13,906 bases of DNA from Pseudomonadota bacterium (GTDB lineage Bacteria; Pseudomonadota; Gammaproteobacteria; Xanthomonadales; Rhodanobacteraceae): positions 7,538 through 21,443 of the forward strand of contig JAJXTX010000021.1 of the NCBI GenBank assembly GCA_021783385.1. The letters are read 5' to 3'. A program made the translations under genes and the position numbers. Below, piece by piece: positions 1-8,860 of the stretch. Each line of letters begins with the position of its first letter. The stretch's first letter is position 1. The notes under the pieces are model-generated. The model searched no databases, was not told the DNA's origin, and worked only from the letters and a program-made list of their open reading frames with translations.

Positions 1-2619
1 CTGCAGGAGCGGGTGATCCCCACGCTGCTGGCCGACCGCGGTGCCGCGGACGTGCTGCGTGTGTGGGTGCCCGGCTGCGCCACCGGCGAGGAGGCCTACT
101 CGATCGCGATGCTGCTGCGCGAGGCGATGGGGCCGCAGGGCGGCCCGAAGGTGCAGATCTTCGCCACCGACATCGACGATCGCGGCATCGAGGCGGCGCG
201 CGCCGGCCGCTTCCGCGCGCCGCTGCTGGGCATTTCGCCGGAACGCCAGCAACGCTGGTTCAGCAAGGAGGGTGACGACTATTGCGTGGTCAAGTCGCTG
301 CGCGAGATGTGTGTGTTCTCTCCACACAGCGTGATCAAGGATCCGCCGTTCTCGCGGCTGGATCTGGTGTCGTGCCGCAACCTGCTGATCTACCTCAATG
401 CCGACCTGCAGGAGCGTCTGCTGCAGATCTTTCACTACGCGCTGCGGCCGGGCGCGTTTCTGCTGCTGGGGCCGTCGGAGACGCTCAGCCGCAGCGCCGG
501 GCTGTTCACCGAGCTGGACAAGAAGCAGCGGCTGTACATGCGCCGCGAAAACAGCCGGGTCGGCAGCGTTCCGCAGTTGCCACTCGCCGAGCGCGGTCAT
601 GCCGCGAACGCGAGTCGCGGCATGCCTGGGGTCGCGCGCGGCGACGAGGGTATCTATCGCCAGGTGCAGGTGCTGCTGGAAAAATATACGCCGGCCTACG
701 TGGTGATCAACGCCAACCATGACGTGCTGCGTTTTGCCGGCAACACCGGGCGCTATCTGTCGCCGTCCACCGGTGCGGCCAGCCTCAACGTGTTCAGCCT
801 GCTGCACAAGCGGCTGCGCCAGCCGGCGCGCGCGATCGTGCAGCGGGCGTTTGCCGGCGCCGAGAGGGTAACGCGGGATGATTTGCTGGTGGACGTCGGC
901 AGCGAGCATCAGCCGCTGCGGCTGATCGCCGAGCCGCTGTTCGACAAGGACGGCAACGTGACCATGTGCCTGCTCGCCTTCAGCGATATCCCGGCCGTCG
1001 CGAGCACCGCGCCGCCGTCGGCCAACCCGTCGTCGGCCGAGCTGGTGCGCATCCGGGCGCTGGAGCATGAGCTGGAATCGGCCTACGCGCAGCTGCACAC
1101 TGCGGTCGAACTGCACGAGTCGGTCAACGAGGAGCTGAAATCCGCCAACGAGGAGTACCAGTCGGTCAACGAGGAGCTGCAGTCCAGCAACGAGGAGCTG
1201 GAAACCTCCAAGGAGGAGATGCAATCGATCAACGAGGAGCTGCAGATCGTCAACGCCGAGGCGCACAGCAAGAACGAGACGTTGACCCGTCTCAACAGCG
1301 ACCTGCGCAACCTGATGGAAAGCACGCAGATCGCCACGCTGTTTCTCGACCAGGAGCTGCGCATCGGCAGCTACACGCCGGCGATGACCGAGCTGTTCCA
1401 CCTGCGCGGGGGCGATCGCGGCCGGCCGATCACCGAGATCTCCGCACGCATCAACTACCCCGAGCTGACGCAGGACGTGGCCGACGTGCTGCGCCACTTG
1501 CGCATTGTGGAGCGGCTGCTGCGCGGCGCCGCCGACGAGCCGTCGTACCTGCTGCGCATGCGGCCCTACCGCACGGTCGACAACGTCATCGAGGGCGTCG
1601 TGCTGACCTGCGTGGACGTCAGCCAGAGCCTGCGCCACGAAGTGGAGCGCGGCCAGCTCGCCGCGATCGTGGACTCGTCACGCGATGCCATCATCGGCTA
1701 CACCCTTGACGACATGATCTACAGCTGGAACCCCGGCGCCGAGCGCATCTTCGGCTACCCGGCGGCGCAGGCGCAGGGCCAGCCGCTATCGATGTTGCTG
1801 CCGTTCGATAGTGCGGGCGTCGCGGGCGTGATCTCTCCGACCAGCAAGCCGGCCGACCGCCCGGAAGAGTTCGAGACCGTGTGGCAAACCCGCGAGCGCC
1901 AGTTGATCGCGGTGGCGGTGACCAACTCGCCGGTGCGCAACGCCGGACAGCAGATCATCGCCGGCTCGTTGATCGCGCGCGACATTACCGCGCGCCGGCA
2001 CGCCGAGCAGCATACCCGGCTGATGCTCGGCGAGCTCAATCATCGGGTCAAGAACACGCTGGCCAGCATCCAGGCGATCGCGGTGCAGACGCTGGCGCGC
2101 GCGCCCAGCCTGGAAGCGTTCCAGGAGAGTTTCCTGGCGCGACTGCAGGCGCTTTCGCACACCCACAATCTGCTGGCGGTGGACGCCTGGCAGGGCGTCA
2201 GCCTGGCGGCTATCGTGATGGGCGAGTTGACGCCCTACGAAGATGCCGGTCACCCCGCGCGGGTGCAGCTCCACGGCACGGACTGCCAGCTCACACCGAA
2301 GATCGCCCTGGCGCTGAGCATGGCGCTGCACGAGCTGACCACCAACGCGCTCAAGTACGGCGCCCTGTCGCTGCCGATGGGCCGCATCGAGGTCAGTTGG
2401 AAAACCGTGGACAGCGACGCGCAGCCGTGGCTGTATCTGTGCTGGCAGGAGTTCGATGGCCCGCTGGTGCAGGCGCCGCCCAGACGCGGCTTCGGCACCC
2501 GCCTGATCGCCACCGGGCTGGCGTTTGAACTGGATGGCAAGGTGACGCTCGACTTTGCGCCGGCCGGCGTGCGCTGCCAGATCGAGCTGCCGCTCGGCGC
2601 ACCGGAGCCAGCCGCATGA
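1..2619 (+). CDS. CheR methyltransferase-PAS-HWE histidine kinase hybrid (5' partial)
   Basis: This is the 3' part of a large multidomain sensor; the frame is open from base 1, so the true start lies upstream and 872 residues are visible. Counting from base 1, the CheR SAM-binding motif GCATGEEAYS is at about 25-34 and SCRNLLIYL at about 124-132. A PAS-like segment follows at about 218-330, a heptad coiled coil at 375-437, and two PAS domains at about 438-545 and 550-665. The kinase is of HWE type: H-box ELNHRVKNTL with His681, N-box ALHELTTNALKYG with Asn782, the WxE motif (Trp815, Glu817) and GFG at 830-832. In this family a CheB methylesterase domain usually precedes CheR, so one is probably cut off by the window edge (inference). 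The protein is predicted soluble, with no membrane segment in view. The kinase presumably phosphorylates the regulator encoded immediately downstream. The stimulus cannot be read from the sequence. Confidence 0.92.
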   Translation: MQERVIPTLLADRGAADVLRVWVPGCATGEEAYSIAMLLREAMGPQGGPKVQIFATDIDDRGIEAARAGRFRAPLLGISPERQQRWFSKEGDDYCVVKSLREMCVFSPHSVIKDPPFSRLDLVSCRNLLIYLNADLQERLLQIFHYALRPGAFLLLGPSETLSRSAGLFTELDKKQRLYMRRENSRVGSVPQLPLAERGHAANASRGMPGVARGDEGIYRQVQVLLEKYTPAYVVINANHDVLRFAGNTGRYLSPSTGAASLNVFSLLHKRLRQPARAIVQRAFAGAERVTRDDLLVDVGSEHQPLRLIAEPLFDKDGNVTMCLLAFSDIPAVASTAPPSANPSSAELVRIRALEHELESAYAQLHTAVELHESVNEELKSANEEYQSVNEELQSSNEELETSKEEMQSINEELQIVNAEAHSKNETLTRLNSDLRNLMESTQIATLFLDQELRIGSYTPAMTELFHLRGGDRGRPITEISARINYPELTQDVADVLRHLRIVERLLRGAADEPSYLLRMRPYRTVDNVIEGVVLTCVDVSQSLRHEVERGQLAAIVDSSRDAIIGYTLDDMIYSWNPGAERIFGYPAAQAQGQPLSMLLPFDSAGVAGVISPTSKPADRPEEFETVWQTRERQLIAVAVTNSPVRNAGQQIIAGSLIARDITARRHAEQHTRLMLGELNHRVKNTLASIQAIAVQTLARAPSLEAFQESFLARLQALSHTHNLLAVDAWQGVSLAAIVMGELTPYEDAGHPARVQLHGTDCQLTPKIALALSMALHELTTNALKYGALSLPMGRIEVSWKTVDSDAQPWLYLCWQEFDGPLVQAPPRRGFGTRLIATGLAFELDGKVTLDFAPAGVRCQIELPLGAPEPAA
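1123..1311 (+). repeat. 21-bp in-frame periodic repeat encoding about nine coiled-coil heptads
   Basis: About nine tandem 21-base units inside the sensor gene encode heptads of the form [V/A/S/I]-N-E-E-[L/Y/M]-[Q/K/E]-S, such as VNEELKS, ANEEYQS, VNEELQS and SNEELET. The last three units are degenerate. The DNA core AACGAGGAGCTG recurs almost exactly. Spaced hydrophobic residues with intervening acidic residues indicate a parallel coiled coil joining the CheR/PAS-like half to the PAS/kinase half. NEEL-type heptads are typical of CheR-PAS hybrid proteins, so this is a family feature and not a local expansion. Confidence 0.85.
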
Positions 2620-2996
2620 TCGCCCTGAAAAAGCTGCCCTGTGTGTTGATCGCCGAGGACGAGATGACGGTGGCGATGATGCTGGAGGATTTGATGGAGC
2701 GGGCCGGCTACCGCGTGCTGCTGGTGGCGCGGCTGGCGCGCGGGCTGGAGCTGGCCGTGGCGGAGCCGATCGACGCGGCCATCCTCGACATCAACCTGGC
2801 CGGTGAGTCGAGCTTTCCGCTGGCGGACGCGCTGCAACAGCGCCGGATTCCCTTCATGTTCGCCTCCGGTTACGGCCGCGAGGGGCTGTCCGAACGCCAT
2901 CGCGATGCGATGGTGCTGCAGAAACCCTACGGCATGAGCGAGATCAAGGCCGCGCTCAGCGCGCTGCTGGCCAGCGGCAGCCAGGCCGGCCGCTGA
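2616..2996 (+). CDS. Single-domain (CheY-like) response regulator
   Basis: A 126-residue receiver domain with no output domain. The acidic pair is Glu14/Asp15 (IAEDE), the phosphoacceptor is Asp58 (AAILDINL), the conserved Ser84 lies in FASGY, and Lys103 lies in QKPY. All residues needed for phosphotransfer are present. The start ATG overlaps the stop of the upstream kinase gene in the tetranucleotide ATGA, so the two are translationally coupled and very probably form a cognate pair. Stand-alone receivers next to HWE kinases often act through protein-protein contact or as phosphate sinks; which applies here is not visible. The gene ends 121 bases before pncC. Confidence 0.93.
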   Translation: MIALKKLPCVLIAEDEMTVAMMLEDLMERAGYRVLLVARLARGLELAVAEPIDAAILDINLAGESSFPLADALQQRRIPFMFASGYGREGLSERHRDAMVLQKPYGMSEIKAALSALLASGSQAGR

Positions 2997-3117
2997 ATCA
3001 CCGTGTGCGTTCATGCGCCGCAGATTTTTTGCCCGTCATGGCTTGGCGCAGGCGCAGGGAACCGGTAGAACGGTGGCTTCGCGCGTGCCGGCGCGCCTGT
3101 CCCGGCGGGAGCTTTGC

Positions 3118-3627
3118 ATGGAGTTGTCATCCGTCCCATCCGACGCGCGGCTGCTGGTGCTGGCCGGCGAGGTCGCGAGCGCCGTGCAGCAGCATCGGCT
3201 GACGCTGGTCACCGCCGAGTCCTGCAGCGGCGGCTGGATCGCCAAGGCGCTGACCGATCTGCCCGGCAGCTCGGCCTGGTTCGACGCCGGCGTGGTCACC
3301 TACAGCTACGAGGCGAAGGAGGCCCTGCTCGGGGTCAACCCGCGCACGCTGGAGCGCGCCGGCGCGGTCAGCGAGGAAACCGTGCTGGAAATGGTCTCCG
3401 GCGCGCTGGCGCGCTTCGGTGCCGGCGTGGCGGTGGCGGTGACCGGCATTGCCGGACCATCCGGCGGCACGTCGGACAAGCCGGTCGGCAGCGTGTGGAT
3501 TGGCTGGAAACGCCGCGGCGGCTATGCGCACGCGCAGCTGTTCCACTTCCCCGGTGATCGCGAGGCGGTGCGGCGACAAACCGTGGCGGCGGCGCTCATC
3601 GGCCTGTGTCAGGCGCTGACAGGCTGA
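3118..3627 (+). CDS. pncC: Nicotinamide-nucleotide amidase, stand-alone CinA C-terminal domain
   Basis: A 169-residue protein that converts nicotinamide mononucleotide to nicotinic acid mononucleotide, recycling NMN released by NAD-dependent DNA ligase. It consists only of the CinA C-terminal domain: [20 protein letters not shown] at 32-51, [13 protein letters not shown] at 61-73 and [11 protein letters not shown] at 107-117. The frame is open from base 3013, but the 35 extra residues are basic and unlike the family. The ATG at 3118 has a good ribosome site (GGGAG, 3107-3111, six bases upstream) and gives the usual length, so I chose it. Lying directly upstream of recA matches E. coli pncC (formerly ygaD). 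Assigning the PncC activity rather than only 'CinA-like' is family inference. Confidence 0.93.
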   Translation: MELSSVPSDARLLVLAGEVASAVQQHRLTLVTAESCSGGWIAKALTDLPGSSAWFDAGVVTYSYEAKEALLGVNPRTLERAGAVSEETVLEMVSGALARFGAGVAVAVTGIAGPSGGTSDKPVGSVWIGWKRRGGYAHAQLFHFPGDREAVRRQTVAAALIGLCQALTG

Positions 3628-3791
3628 GGCGGCGGGGCCGACGCGCGCTGGCGGCGTCCACGCAGCCGGCGCGCACTGCCGCTGTGGGATACTTGTGCAT
3701 CGGTTCCGTGCGCAGGCTGCCGTTGATCGCAGTCGATGAGACGCGCACCGCACATCATCCCCACTCATTACAGCCAACCGGACTCAAGACG
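3628..3791 (+). promoter_or_regulatory. recA upstream region with a candidate extended -10; no LexA box recognised
   Basis: This 164-base gap should hold the recA promoter. The best candidate is an extended -10, TG-N-GATACT (3685-3693), without a convincing -35 element. I looked for CTGT-N8-ACAG and for a Xanthomonas-like TTAG-N6-TACTA site and found neither. A CTGT at 3682-3685 is followed eight bases later by TGTG, not ACAG. The recA start has only a weak ribosome site. The promoter call is tentative. Confidence 0.3.
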
Positions 3792-4832
<1,041 letters not shown>

Positions 4833-4859
4833 TGCGTGAGCATTGACGATCCGTTGCAG

Positions 4860-4890
4860 GCACATGGCCCGGCTCGTCCGGGCCATGTGC
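4860..4890 (+). terminator. Perfect 13-bp hairpin after recA, terminator or attenuator
   Basis: GCACATGGCCCGG (4860-4872) pairs perfectly with CCGGGCCATGTGC (4878-4890) across a five-base loop, CTCGT, starting 27 bases after the recA stop. It is followed by GTTCCAG and not by a T-run, so it is not a textbook intrinsic terminator. Its position and strength suggest it stabilises the recA 3' end and lets only part of transcription continue into recX, as is known for E. coli recA-recX. Confidence 0.65.
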
Positions 4891-4901
4891 GTTCCAGTCC
4901 G

Positions 4902-4918
4902 TTGCCGAGTCTCGGCAA
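4902..4918 (+). other. Small inverted repeat in the recA-recX gap
   Basis: TTGCCG (4902-4907) and CGGCAA (4913-4918) form a six-base-pair stem around AGTCT. As DNA the symmetry extends to TTGCCGAG-T-CTCGGCAA, so it could also be a protein-binding palindrome. It sits between two larger hairpins. Function unknown. Confidence 0.4.
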
Positions 4919-4931
4919 GGCAAGCAGGAAT

Positions 4932-4971
4932 ACTCCAGCCGCTACGCTCACGGCGAGCGGCTGGGGGGAGT
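4932..4971 (+). other. Third stem-loop of the recA-recX gap, 26 bases before recX
   Basis: CCAGCCGCT (4935-4943) pairs with AGCGGCTGG (4956-4964). Inside, after a bulged A, CGC (4945-4947) can pair with GCG (4953-4955). A run of six G follows, and flanking ACTCC/GGAGT can extend the stem with a bulge. There is no T-run. It may shape the recX leader or limit translation; this is inference. Confidence 0.45.
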
Positions 4972-4996
4972 TCGCCCGGACCAGGTATTCGCGCAC

Positions 4997-5503
4997 ATGA
5001 CCATGAAGCGCCCTCCCGGCAGGAATGACCCGGCCAAGCCGAAGCGCAGCGCCTACGACAAGGCGCTGGGCCTGCTGGCGCGGCGCGAGCATTCGCGCCG
5101 CGAGCTGGAAACCAAGCTCCACCAAGGCGGCTACGAGGGCGCGGAAACCAGTGCCGCGATCGAGCGCCTCGGCGAGCAGCAGTACCAGGACGACGACCGT
5201 TTCGCCGAAGCGCTGCTGCGCAGCCGGATCGCCCAGGGTCATGGCCCGATGCGGCTGCGCGTGGAGCTGAAAAAGCACGGGCTGACCGACGCGCGGATCC
5301 GCGAGCTGCTGGAGGCTGCCGAGGTCGACTGGGACGCGTCGGCGGCGTCCCAGCTGCGTCGCCGCTACGGCAGCGTGGGTACGGCGGACCCCGCCGAGCG
5401 CAGCCGGCGGGCGCAGTTCCTCTTGCGCCGCGGCTTTGCCGCCGCCACAGTACGGAATGTTACCCACACCGACGTGGACGACGCTGCCGACGGTTCTGAC
5501 TGA
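4997..5503 (+). CDS. recX: Regulatory protein RecX
   Basis: A 168-residue basic, mostly helical protein that modulates RecA filaments. Family features are [22 protein letters not shown] near residues 19-40, the acidic [21 protein letters not shown] block at about 58-78, and a C-terminal FLLRRGF before the tail. The protein is of normal length and shows the repeated three-helix RecX pattern. I took the ATG at 4997; ATG 5003 two codons later is equally possible because neither has a strong ribosome site. A weak site and three upstream hairpins fit low RecX production relative to RecA. alaS begins 53 bases downstream, so recX and alaS may be co-transcribed. Confidence 0.95.
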   Translation: MTMKRPPGRNDPAKPKRSAYDKALGLLARREHSRRELETKLHQGGYEGAETSAAIERLGEQQYQDDDRFAEALLRSRIAQGHGPMRLRVELKKHGLTDARIRELLEAAEVDWDASAASQLRRRYGSVGTADPAERSRRAQFLLRRGFAAATVRNVTHTDVDDAADGSD

Positions 5504-5556
5504 TCGCGCGGCGGGGCCGCGGTGTGGCCTTTCCGCCGTCCGCCAGCTCGATGCGC

Positions 5557-8193
5557 ATGAAAACCTCCGATATCCGATCCGCCTTTCTCGACTACTTCCG
5601 TGCCAAGGGCCACACCATCGTGCCGTCCAGCTCGCTGGTGCCGGCCAGCGACCCGACCCTGCTGTTCACCAACTCGGGCATGGTGCCGTTCAAGAACGTG
5701 TTTCTCGGCAGCGAGAAGCCGGGTTACGTGCGCGCCGCGGACGTGCAGCGCTGCCTGCGCGCCGGCGGCAAGCACAACGATCTGGATGCGGTGGGCTACA
5801 CCGCGCGCCACCACACCTTCTTCGAGATGCTCGGCAACTGGTCGTTCGGCGACTACTTCAAGCGCGACGCGATTGCCTTTGCCTGGGAGCTGCTGACCGG
5901 CGTGTTCAAGCTGCCGCCGGACAAGCTGTGGGTCACCGTCTATCACACCGACGACGAGGCCTTCGAGATCTGGCACCGGCAGGTCGGCGTGCCGGCCGAG
6001 CGCATCGTGCGCATCGGCGATAACAAGGGCGCGCCGTTCGCCTCGGACAACTTCTGGCAGATGGCCGATACCGGTCCCTGCGGCCCGTGTACCGAGATCT
6101 TCTACGACCACGGCGCGGACGTGGCCGGCGGTCCACCCGGGTCGCCGGACGAGGACGGCGACCGCTACATCGAGATCTGGAACCTGGTGTTCATGCAGTT
6201 CGACCGCGCGCCGGATGGCACGCTGAGCCCGCTGCCGGCGCCATGCGTGGACACCGGCATGGGCCTGGAGCGACTCGCCGCGGTGCTGCAGCATGTGCAC
6301 TCCAACTACGAGATCGACCTGTTCGCGCACTTGATCCGCAAGGCGGGCGAGTTCACCGCCACCACCGACCTCGCCAACAAGTCCCTGCGCGTGATCGCCG
6401 ACCACATCCGCGCCTGCGCGTTCCTGATCGTCGATGGCGTCATGCCGTCCAACGAAGGCCGCGGCTACGTGCTGCGCCGGATCATCCGGCGCGCCTTGCG
6501 TCACGGCTGGATGCTGGGCGTGCGCGGCGACTTCTTCTGGAAGATGGTCGCGCCGCTGGTGGCGGAGATGGGCATGGCGTATCCGGAGCTTGCCGCGCGG
6601 CAGGCGTTCGTCGAGGATGCGCTGCGCACCGAGGAGCAGCGCTTCGGCGAGACGCTGGAGCACGGTATGCGCGTGTTCGACGAGGTGGCGGCGAAATCGG
6701 TGCAGACGATTCCCGGCACCGATGCGTTCCGGTTGTACGACACCTACGGTTTTCCGGTCGATCTCACCGCCGATATCGCGCGCGAGCGCGGCCTCGCCGT
6801 GGACATGGCCGGCTTCGAGCAGGCCATGAACGAGCAGCGCGAGCGCGCCCGCGCGGCGGGCAAGTTCGAGGCCAAGGGCCAGATGCCGGCCGAACTGGCG
6901 AGCCAGCTGAAACCCACGCTGTTTCTGGGTTACGAGGCCATGCACAGCGCCGCCAGCACGGTGCTCGGCATCGTGCGCGATGGCAGGCAGGTCAGCCAGC
7001 TGGCCGATGGCGAGCAGGGCTTGTTGATCCTCGACCGCACGCCGTTCTATGCCGAGTCCGGCGGGCAGGTGGGCGATACCGGGGCGCTGTCCAACCCTGC
7101 GGGTCGCTTCGAGGTCGGCGACACGCTGAAGATGGGCGGCGTGTTTTTCGGCCATGCCGGGCGCTGGCACGGGGCGCAACCGCTGCGCCGCGGTGACGTG
7201 GTGGAGGCCTGCGTCGACGTGGCGCGGCGCCAGGCGATCGTGCTCAACCATTCGGCCACCCACCTGTTGCACGCAGCGCTGCGCCAGGTGCTGGGCGAGC
7301 ATGTGGCGCAGAAGGGTTCGCTGGTGGCACCGGAGCGGCTGCGCTTCGATTTCTCGCACTTCAAGCCGCTGAGCCGCGACGAGCTGGCACGGGTCGAGGC
7401 GATGGTGAATGCGCAGGTACGCCGCAATGCGGCAGCCGAGGTGCACAACATGGCCTACGACGAGGCGATCGCCTTCGGCGCGATGGCGTTGTTCGGCGAG
7501 AAATACGGCGACCACGTACGCGTGCTGAAGATGGGCGACTTCTCCACCGAGCTGTGCGGCGGCACTCACGTGGCCCGCACCGGCGACATCGGTCTGTTCA
7601 AGATCGTCAGCGAGGCCGGCGTGGCCTCCGGCGTGCGCCGCATCGAGGCAGTCACCGGTGACGGCGCGCTGGCGTACGTGGCCGACGAGGAGCGCCGTCT
7701 CGGCGAGTTCGCGCAGCTGCTGTCGAGCAGCGGCGACGAAGCGCTCGAGAAATTGCGCCAGCTGTTCGAGCGCCAGAAAAAGCTCGAGCGCGAGCTGGAT
7801 GCGCTGCGCAGCAAGGCGGCGGGCTCCGTCATTGCCGACCTGGCCGCCACGGCGCAGGACATCGACGGCATCAAGGTGGTGGCGGCCCGGCTTGCCGGCC
7901 TCGATGCCAAGTCGCTGCGTGACGGCGTGGATCAGCTCAAGCAGCAGCTGGGCGACTGCGTGATCCTGCTGGCCGGTGCTGCGGAAGGCCGCGTCGCGCT
8001 GATCGCCGGTGTGCACGGCAACGCGCTGGGCCGGATCAAGGCCGGCGACGTGGTCGCCCATGTGGCCGCGCAGATCGACGGCAAGGGCGGCGGACGCGCC
8101 GACATGGCGCAAGGCGGTGGCATGGATGCGACTCGGCTGCCGGACTTGCTGGCAGCCTTGCCCACCTGGATTGCCAGCCAATTGCCGGCATGA
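5557..8193 (+). CDS. alaS: Alanyl-tRNA synthetase
   Basis: An 878-residue class II synthetase (E. coli 876) that charges tRNA-Ala in the cytoplasm. The N-terminal catalytic domain starts with [18 protein letters not shown] and contains [20 protein letters not shown]. The editing domain carries the zinc-binding HSATH (His565, His569) and CGGTH (Cys667, His671), all at E. coli-like positions, so deacylation of mischarged Ser/Gly-tRNA-Ala should be intact. The C-terminal coiled coil (about 720-770) and glycine-rich C-Ala domain, ending near [14 protein letters not shown], are complete. A GTG at 5524 in frame would add 11 residues and lies after a G-rich stretch, but the family N-terminus fits ATG 5557 better; ATG 5551 is also possible. 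A hairpin follows the stop codon. Confidence 0.98.
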   Translation: MKTSDIRSAFLDYFRAKGHTIVPSSSLVPASDPTLLFTNSGMVPFKNVFLGSEKPGYVRAADVQRCLRAGGKHNDLDAVGYTARHHTFFEMLGNWSFGDYFKRDAIAFAWELLTGVFKLPPDKLWVTVYHTDDEAFEIWHRQVGVPAERIVRIGDNKGAPFASDNFWQMADTGPCGPCTEIFYDHGADVAGGPPGSPDEDGDRYIEIWNLVFMQFDRAPDGTLSPLPAPCVDTGMGLERLAAVLQHVHSNYEIDLFAHLIRKAGEFTATTDLANKSLRVIADHIRACAFLIVDGVMPSNEGRGYVLRRIIRRALRHGWMLGVRGDFFWKMVAPLVAEMGMAYPELAARQAFVEDALRTEEQRFGETLEHGMRVFDEVAAKSVQTIPGTDAFRLYDTYGFPVDLTADIARERGLAVDMAGFEQAMNEQRERARAAGKFEAKGQMPAELASQLKPTLFLGYEAMHSAASTVLGIVRDGRQVSQLADGEQGLLILDRTPFYAESGGQVGDTGALSNPAGRFEVGDTLKMGGVFFGHAGRWHGAQPLRRGDVVEACVDVARRQAIVLNHSATHLLHAALRQVLGEHVAQKGSLVAPERLRFDFSHFKPLSRDELARVEAMVNAQVRRNAAAEVHNMAYDEAIAFGAMALFGEKYGDHVRVLKMGDFSTELCGGTHVARTGDIGLFKIVSEAGVASGVRRIEAVTGDGALAYVADEERRLGEFAQLLSSSGDEALEKLRQLFERQKKLERELDALRSKAAGSVIADLAATAQDIDGIKVVAARLAGLDAKSLRDGVDQLKQQLGDCVILLAGAAEGRVALIAGVHGNALGRIKAGDVVAHVAAQIDGKGGGRADMAQGGGMDATRLPDLLAALPTWIASQLPA

Positions 8194-8202
8194 ATGCAAA
8201 CT

Positions 8203-8219
8203 GGCCGCAGCATGCGGCC
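8203..8219 (+). terminator. GC hairpin directly after alaS
   Basis: GGCCGC (8203-8208) pairs with GCGGCC (8214-8219), closed further by A-T around a GCA loop, nine bases after the alaS stop. It lacks a T-run, so termination would be weak or factor-assisted. It may instead mark the alaS mRNA 3' end. Confidence 0.45.
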
Positions 8220-8233
8220 CCAGAGTCGGCGGA

Positions 8234-8263
8234 TTGCGTCGGGCGTTCACGCTCCGCTAATAT
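8234..8263 (+). promoter_or_regulatory. Candidate csrA promoter
   Basis: TTGCGT (8234-8239), an 18-base spacer and TAATAT (8258-8263) form a plausible sigma-70-type promoter in an otherwise GC-rich gap. The -10 matches the consensus at four of six bases and the -35 keeps TTG. Transcription would begin near 8270 and give a leader of about 180 bases. No experimental evidence is available, and other csrA promoters may lie inside alaS. Confidence 0.4.
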
Positions 8264-8450
8264 CCGGAACTGGTGGACTGCCGGGAACGGCGGCACGCCG
8301 CCATGACGCCAGTGTGGGTGTTATGTGCAGACCCGGGAAGGCGGTAGGGCCTTCGGCGGACGGATCGTCGAACTGCGATGCGCTGGAAGCTCAGGGGTGA
8401 GGCTCCGGCAATTCAAAGGCCTGTAACTACCAGCAAATGGAGTAGCAAAC
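8264..8450 (+). promoter_or_regulatory. csrA 5' leader with clustered GGA motifs and ribosome site
   Basis: GGA, the core of CsrA binding sites, occurs at 8266, 8275, 8284, 8336, 8358, 8362, 8385 and 8439, plus one at 8231 just upstream. The last lies inside the Shine-Dalgarno GGAG (8439-8442), eight bases before the csrA ATG, so bound CsrA would block its own translation. A GGCGGC/GCCGCC inverted repeat (8289-8302) presents a small hairpin. E. coli csrA is repressed by its product in this way; the same here is inference. GGA is common in GC-rich DNA, so not every copy need be a site. Confidence 0.45.
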
Positions 8451-8654
8451 ATGTTGATTCTGACCCGCAGGGTCGGCGAAACCCTGATGATCGGTGACGA
8501 GGTGACCGTGACCGTTCTCGGCGTCAAGGGCAATCAGGTGCGTATCGGCATCAATGCGCCCAAGACCGTCGCCGTGCACCGTGAAGAAATCTACCAGCGC
8601 ATCAAGGGCGAAAATGAGACTGCCGGCACGCCCGATGAACCCGCTGAACACTGA
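8451..8654 (+). CDS. csrA: Carbon storage regulator CsrA (RsmA)
   Basis: A 67-residue homodimeric RNA-binding protein that controls translation and stability of many mRNAs by binding GGA motifs in their leaders. The family is recognised over its whole core: [34 protein letters not shown], then [11 protein letters not shown]. Leu4 and Arg44, the two RNA-contacting residues known from E. coli CsrA, are both present. The C-terminal tail (about residues 52-67) is polar, acidic and variable, as usual. GGAG eight bases upstream supports the ATG at 8451. Position after alaS and before tRNA-Ser matches E. coli. In the Xanthomonadales this regulator is usually called RsmA and affects motility, biofilm and secretion; the targets here are unknown. 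Confidence 0.98.
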   Translation: MLILTRRVGETLMIGDEVTVTVLGVKGNQVRIGINAPKTVAVHREEIYQRIKGENETAGTPDEPAEH

Positions 8655-8669
8655 TTCGTGAATTAAGAC

Positions 8670-8698
8670 TTTACCTCGACCATGCCGGTCGGTATCCT
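8670..8698 (+). promoter_or_regulatory. Candidate tRNA-Ser promoter with GC-rich discriminator
   Basis: TTTACC (8670-8675), an exact 17-base spacer and TATCCT (8693-8698) match the sigma-70 consensus at four of six bases each. The bases after the -10, CACCGGCTCCGC, are GC-rich, like the discriminators of stable-RNA promoters under stringent control. The start would fall near 8705, leaving a leader of about 25 bases before the tRNA. It begins 16 bases after the csrA stop. Confidence 0.5.
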
Positions 8699-8729
8699 CA
8701 CCGGCTCCGCAGCGATGCGGGAAAAACCC

Positions 8730-8822
8730 GGAGAGATGCCCGAGTGGCCGAAGGGGCTCCCCTGCTAAGGGAGTATAGGGTCAAAAGCCTTATCGAGGGT
8801 TCGAATCCCTCTCTCTCCGCCA
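8730..8822 (+). tRNA. serV: tRNA-Ser (anticodon GCT)
   Basis: A class II tRNA of 93 bases including an encoded CCA. The acceptor stem is GGAGAGA (8730-8736) with TCTCTCC (8812-8818), discriminator G8819, then CCA 8820-8822. The anticodon stem CTCCC/GGGAG (8757-8761, 8769-8773) encloses CTGCTAA with anticodon GCT at 8764-8766, reading AGC and AGU. A long variable arm (about 8774-8794) marks it as serine, and the T arm is GAGGG-TTCGAAT-CCCTC (8795-8811). It closely resembles E. coli serV, which also follows csrA. No tRNA-Arg follows, unlike the E. coli serV-argV cluster. Confidence 0.97.
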
Positions 8823-8860
8823 GATACGCAAAGCGCCCCGCAAGGGGCGTTTTGCGTATC
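8823..8860. terminator. Strong bidirectional terminator between tRNA-Ser and lpxH
   Basis: The arms 8823-8839 and 8844-8860 pair fully, with one G-T wobble, around a GCAA tetraloop of GNRA type. The core GCGCCCC-GCAA-GGGGCGT is followed by TTTT for plus-strand transcripts. On the minus strand the same core is followed by TTT. It therefore fits an intrinsic terminator for the tRNA and, 49 bases beyond the lpxH stop, for the opposing ppk1-lpxH block. The pairing extends further, back into the tRNA (see findings). Confidence 0.85.

Noticed and set aside
1083..1364. Ser-rich minus-strand frame opposite the heptad repeats
   Set aside because: It is the reverse complement of the NEEL repeat codons, which produces Ser/Leu repeats automatically.
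3025..3030. T6 run after the response regulator as a possible terminator
   Set aside because: I could find only a four-base-pair stem (TGCG/CGCA) before it, too weak to call a terminator.
3013..3117. N-terminal extension of pncC from base 3013
   Set aside because: The 35 residues are basic and unlike the family, while ATG 3118 has a good ribosome site and gives the normal length.
5365..8250. A 961-codon open frame on the minus strand opposite alaS
   Set aside because: It is the antisense shadow of a genuine GC-rich gene. The translation is rich in His, Arg, Gln and Ala without recognisable domains, and alaS is unambiguous.
8677..8691. CGACC/GGTCG hairpin after csrA as a csrA terminator
   Set aside because: Only five base pairs and no T-run; it coincides with the spacer of the better-supported tRNA promoter.
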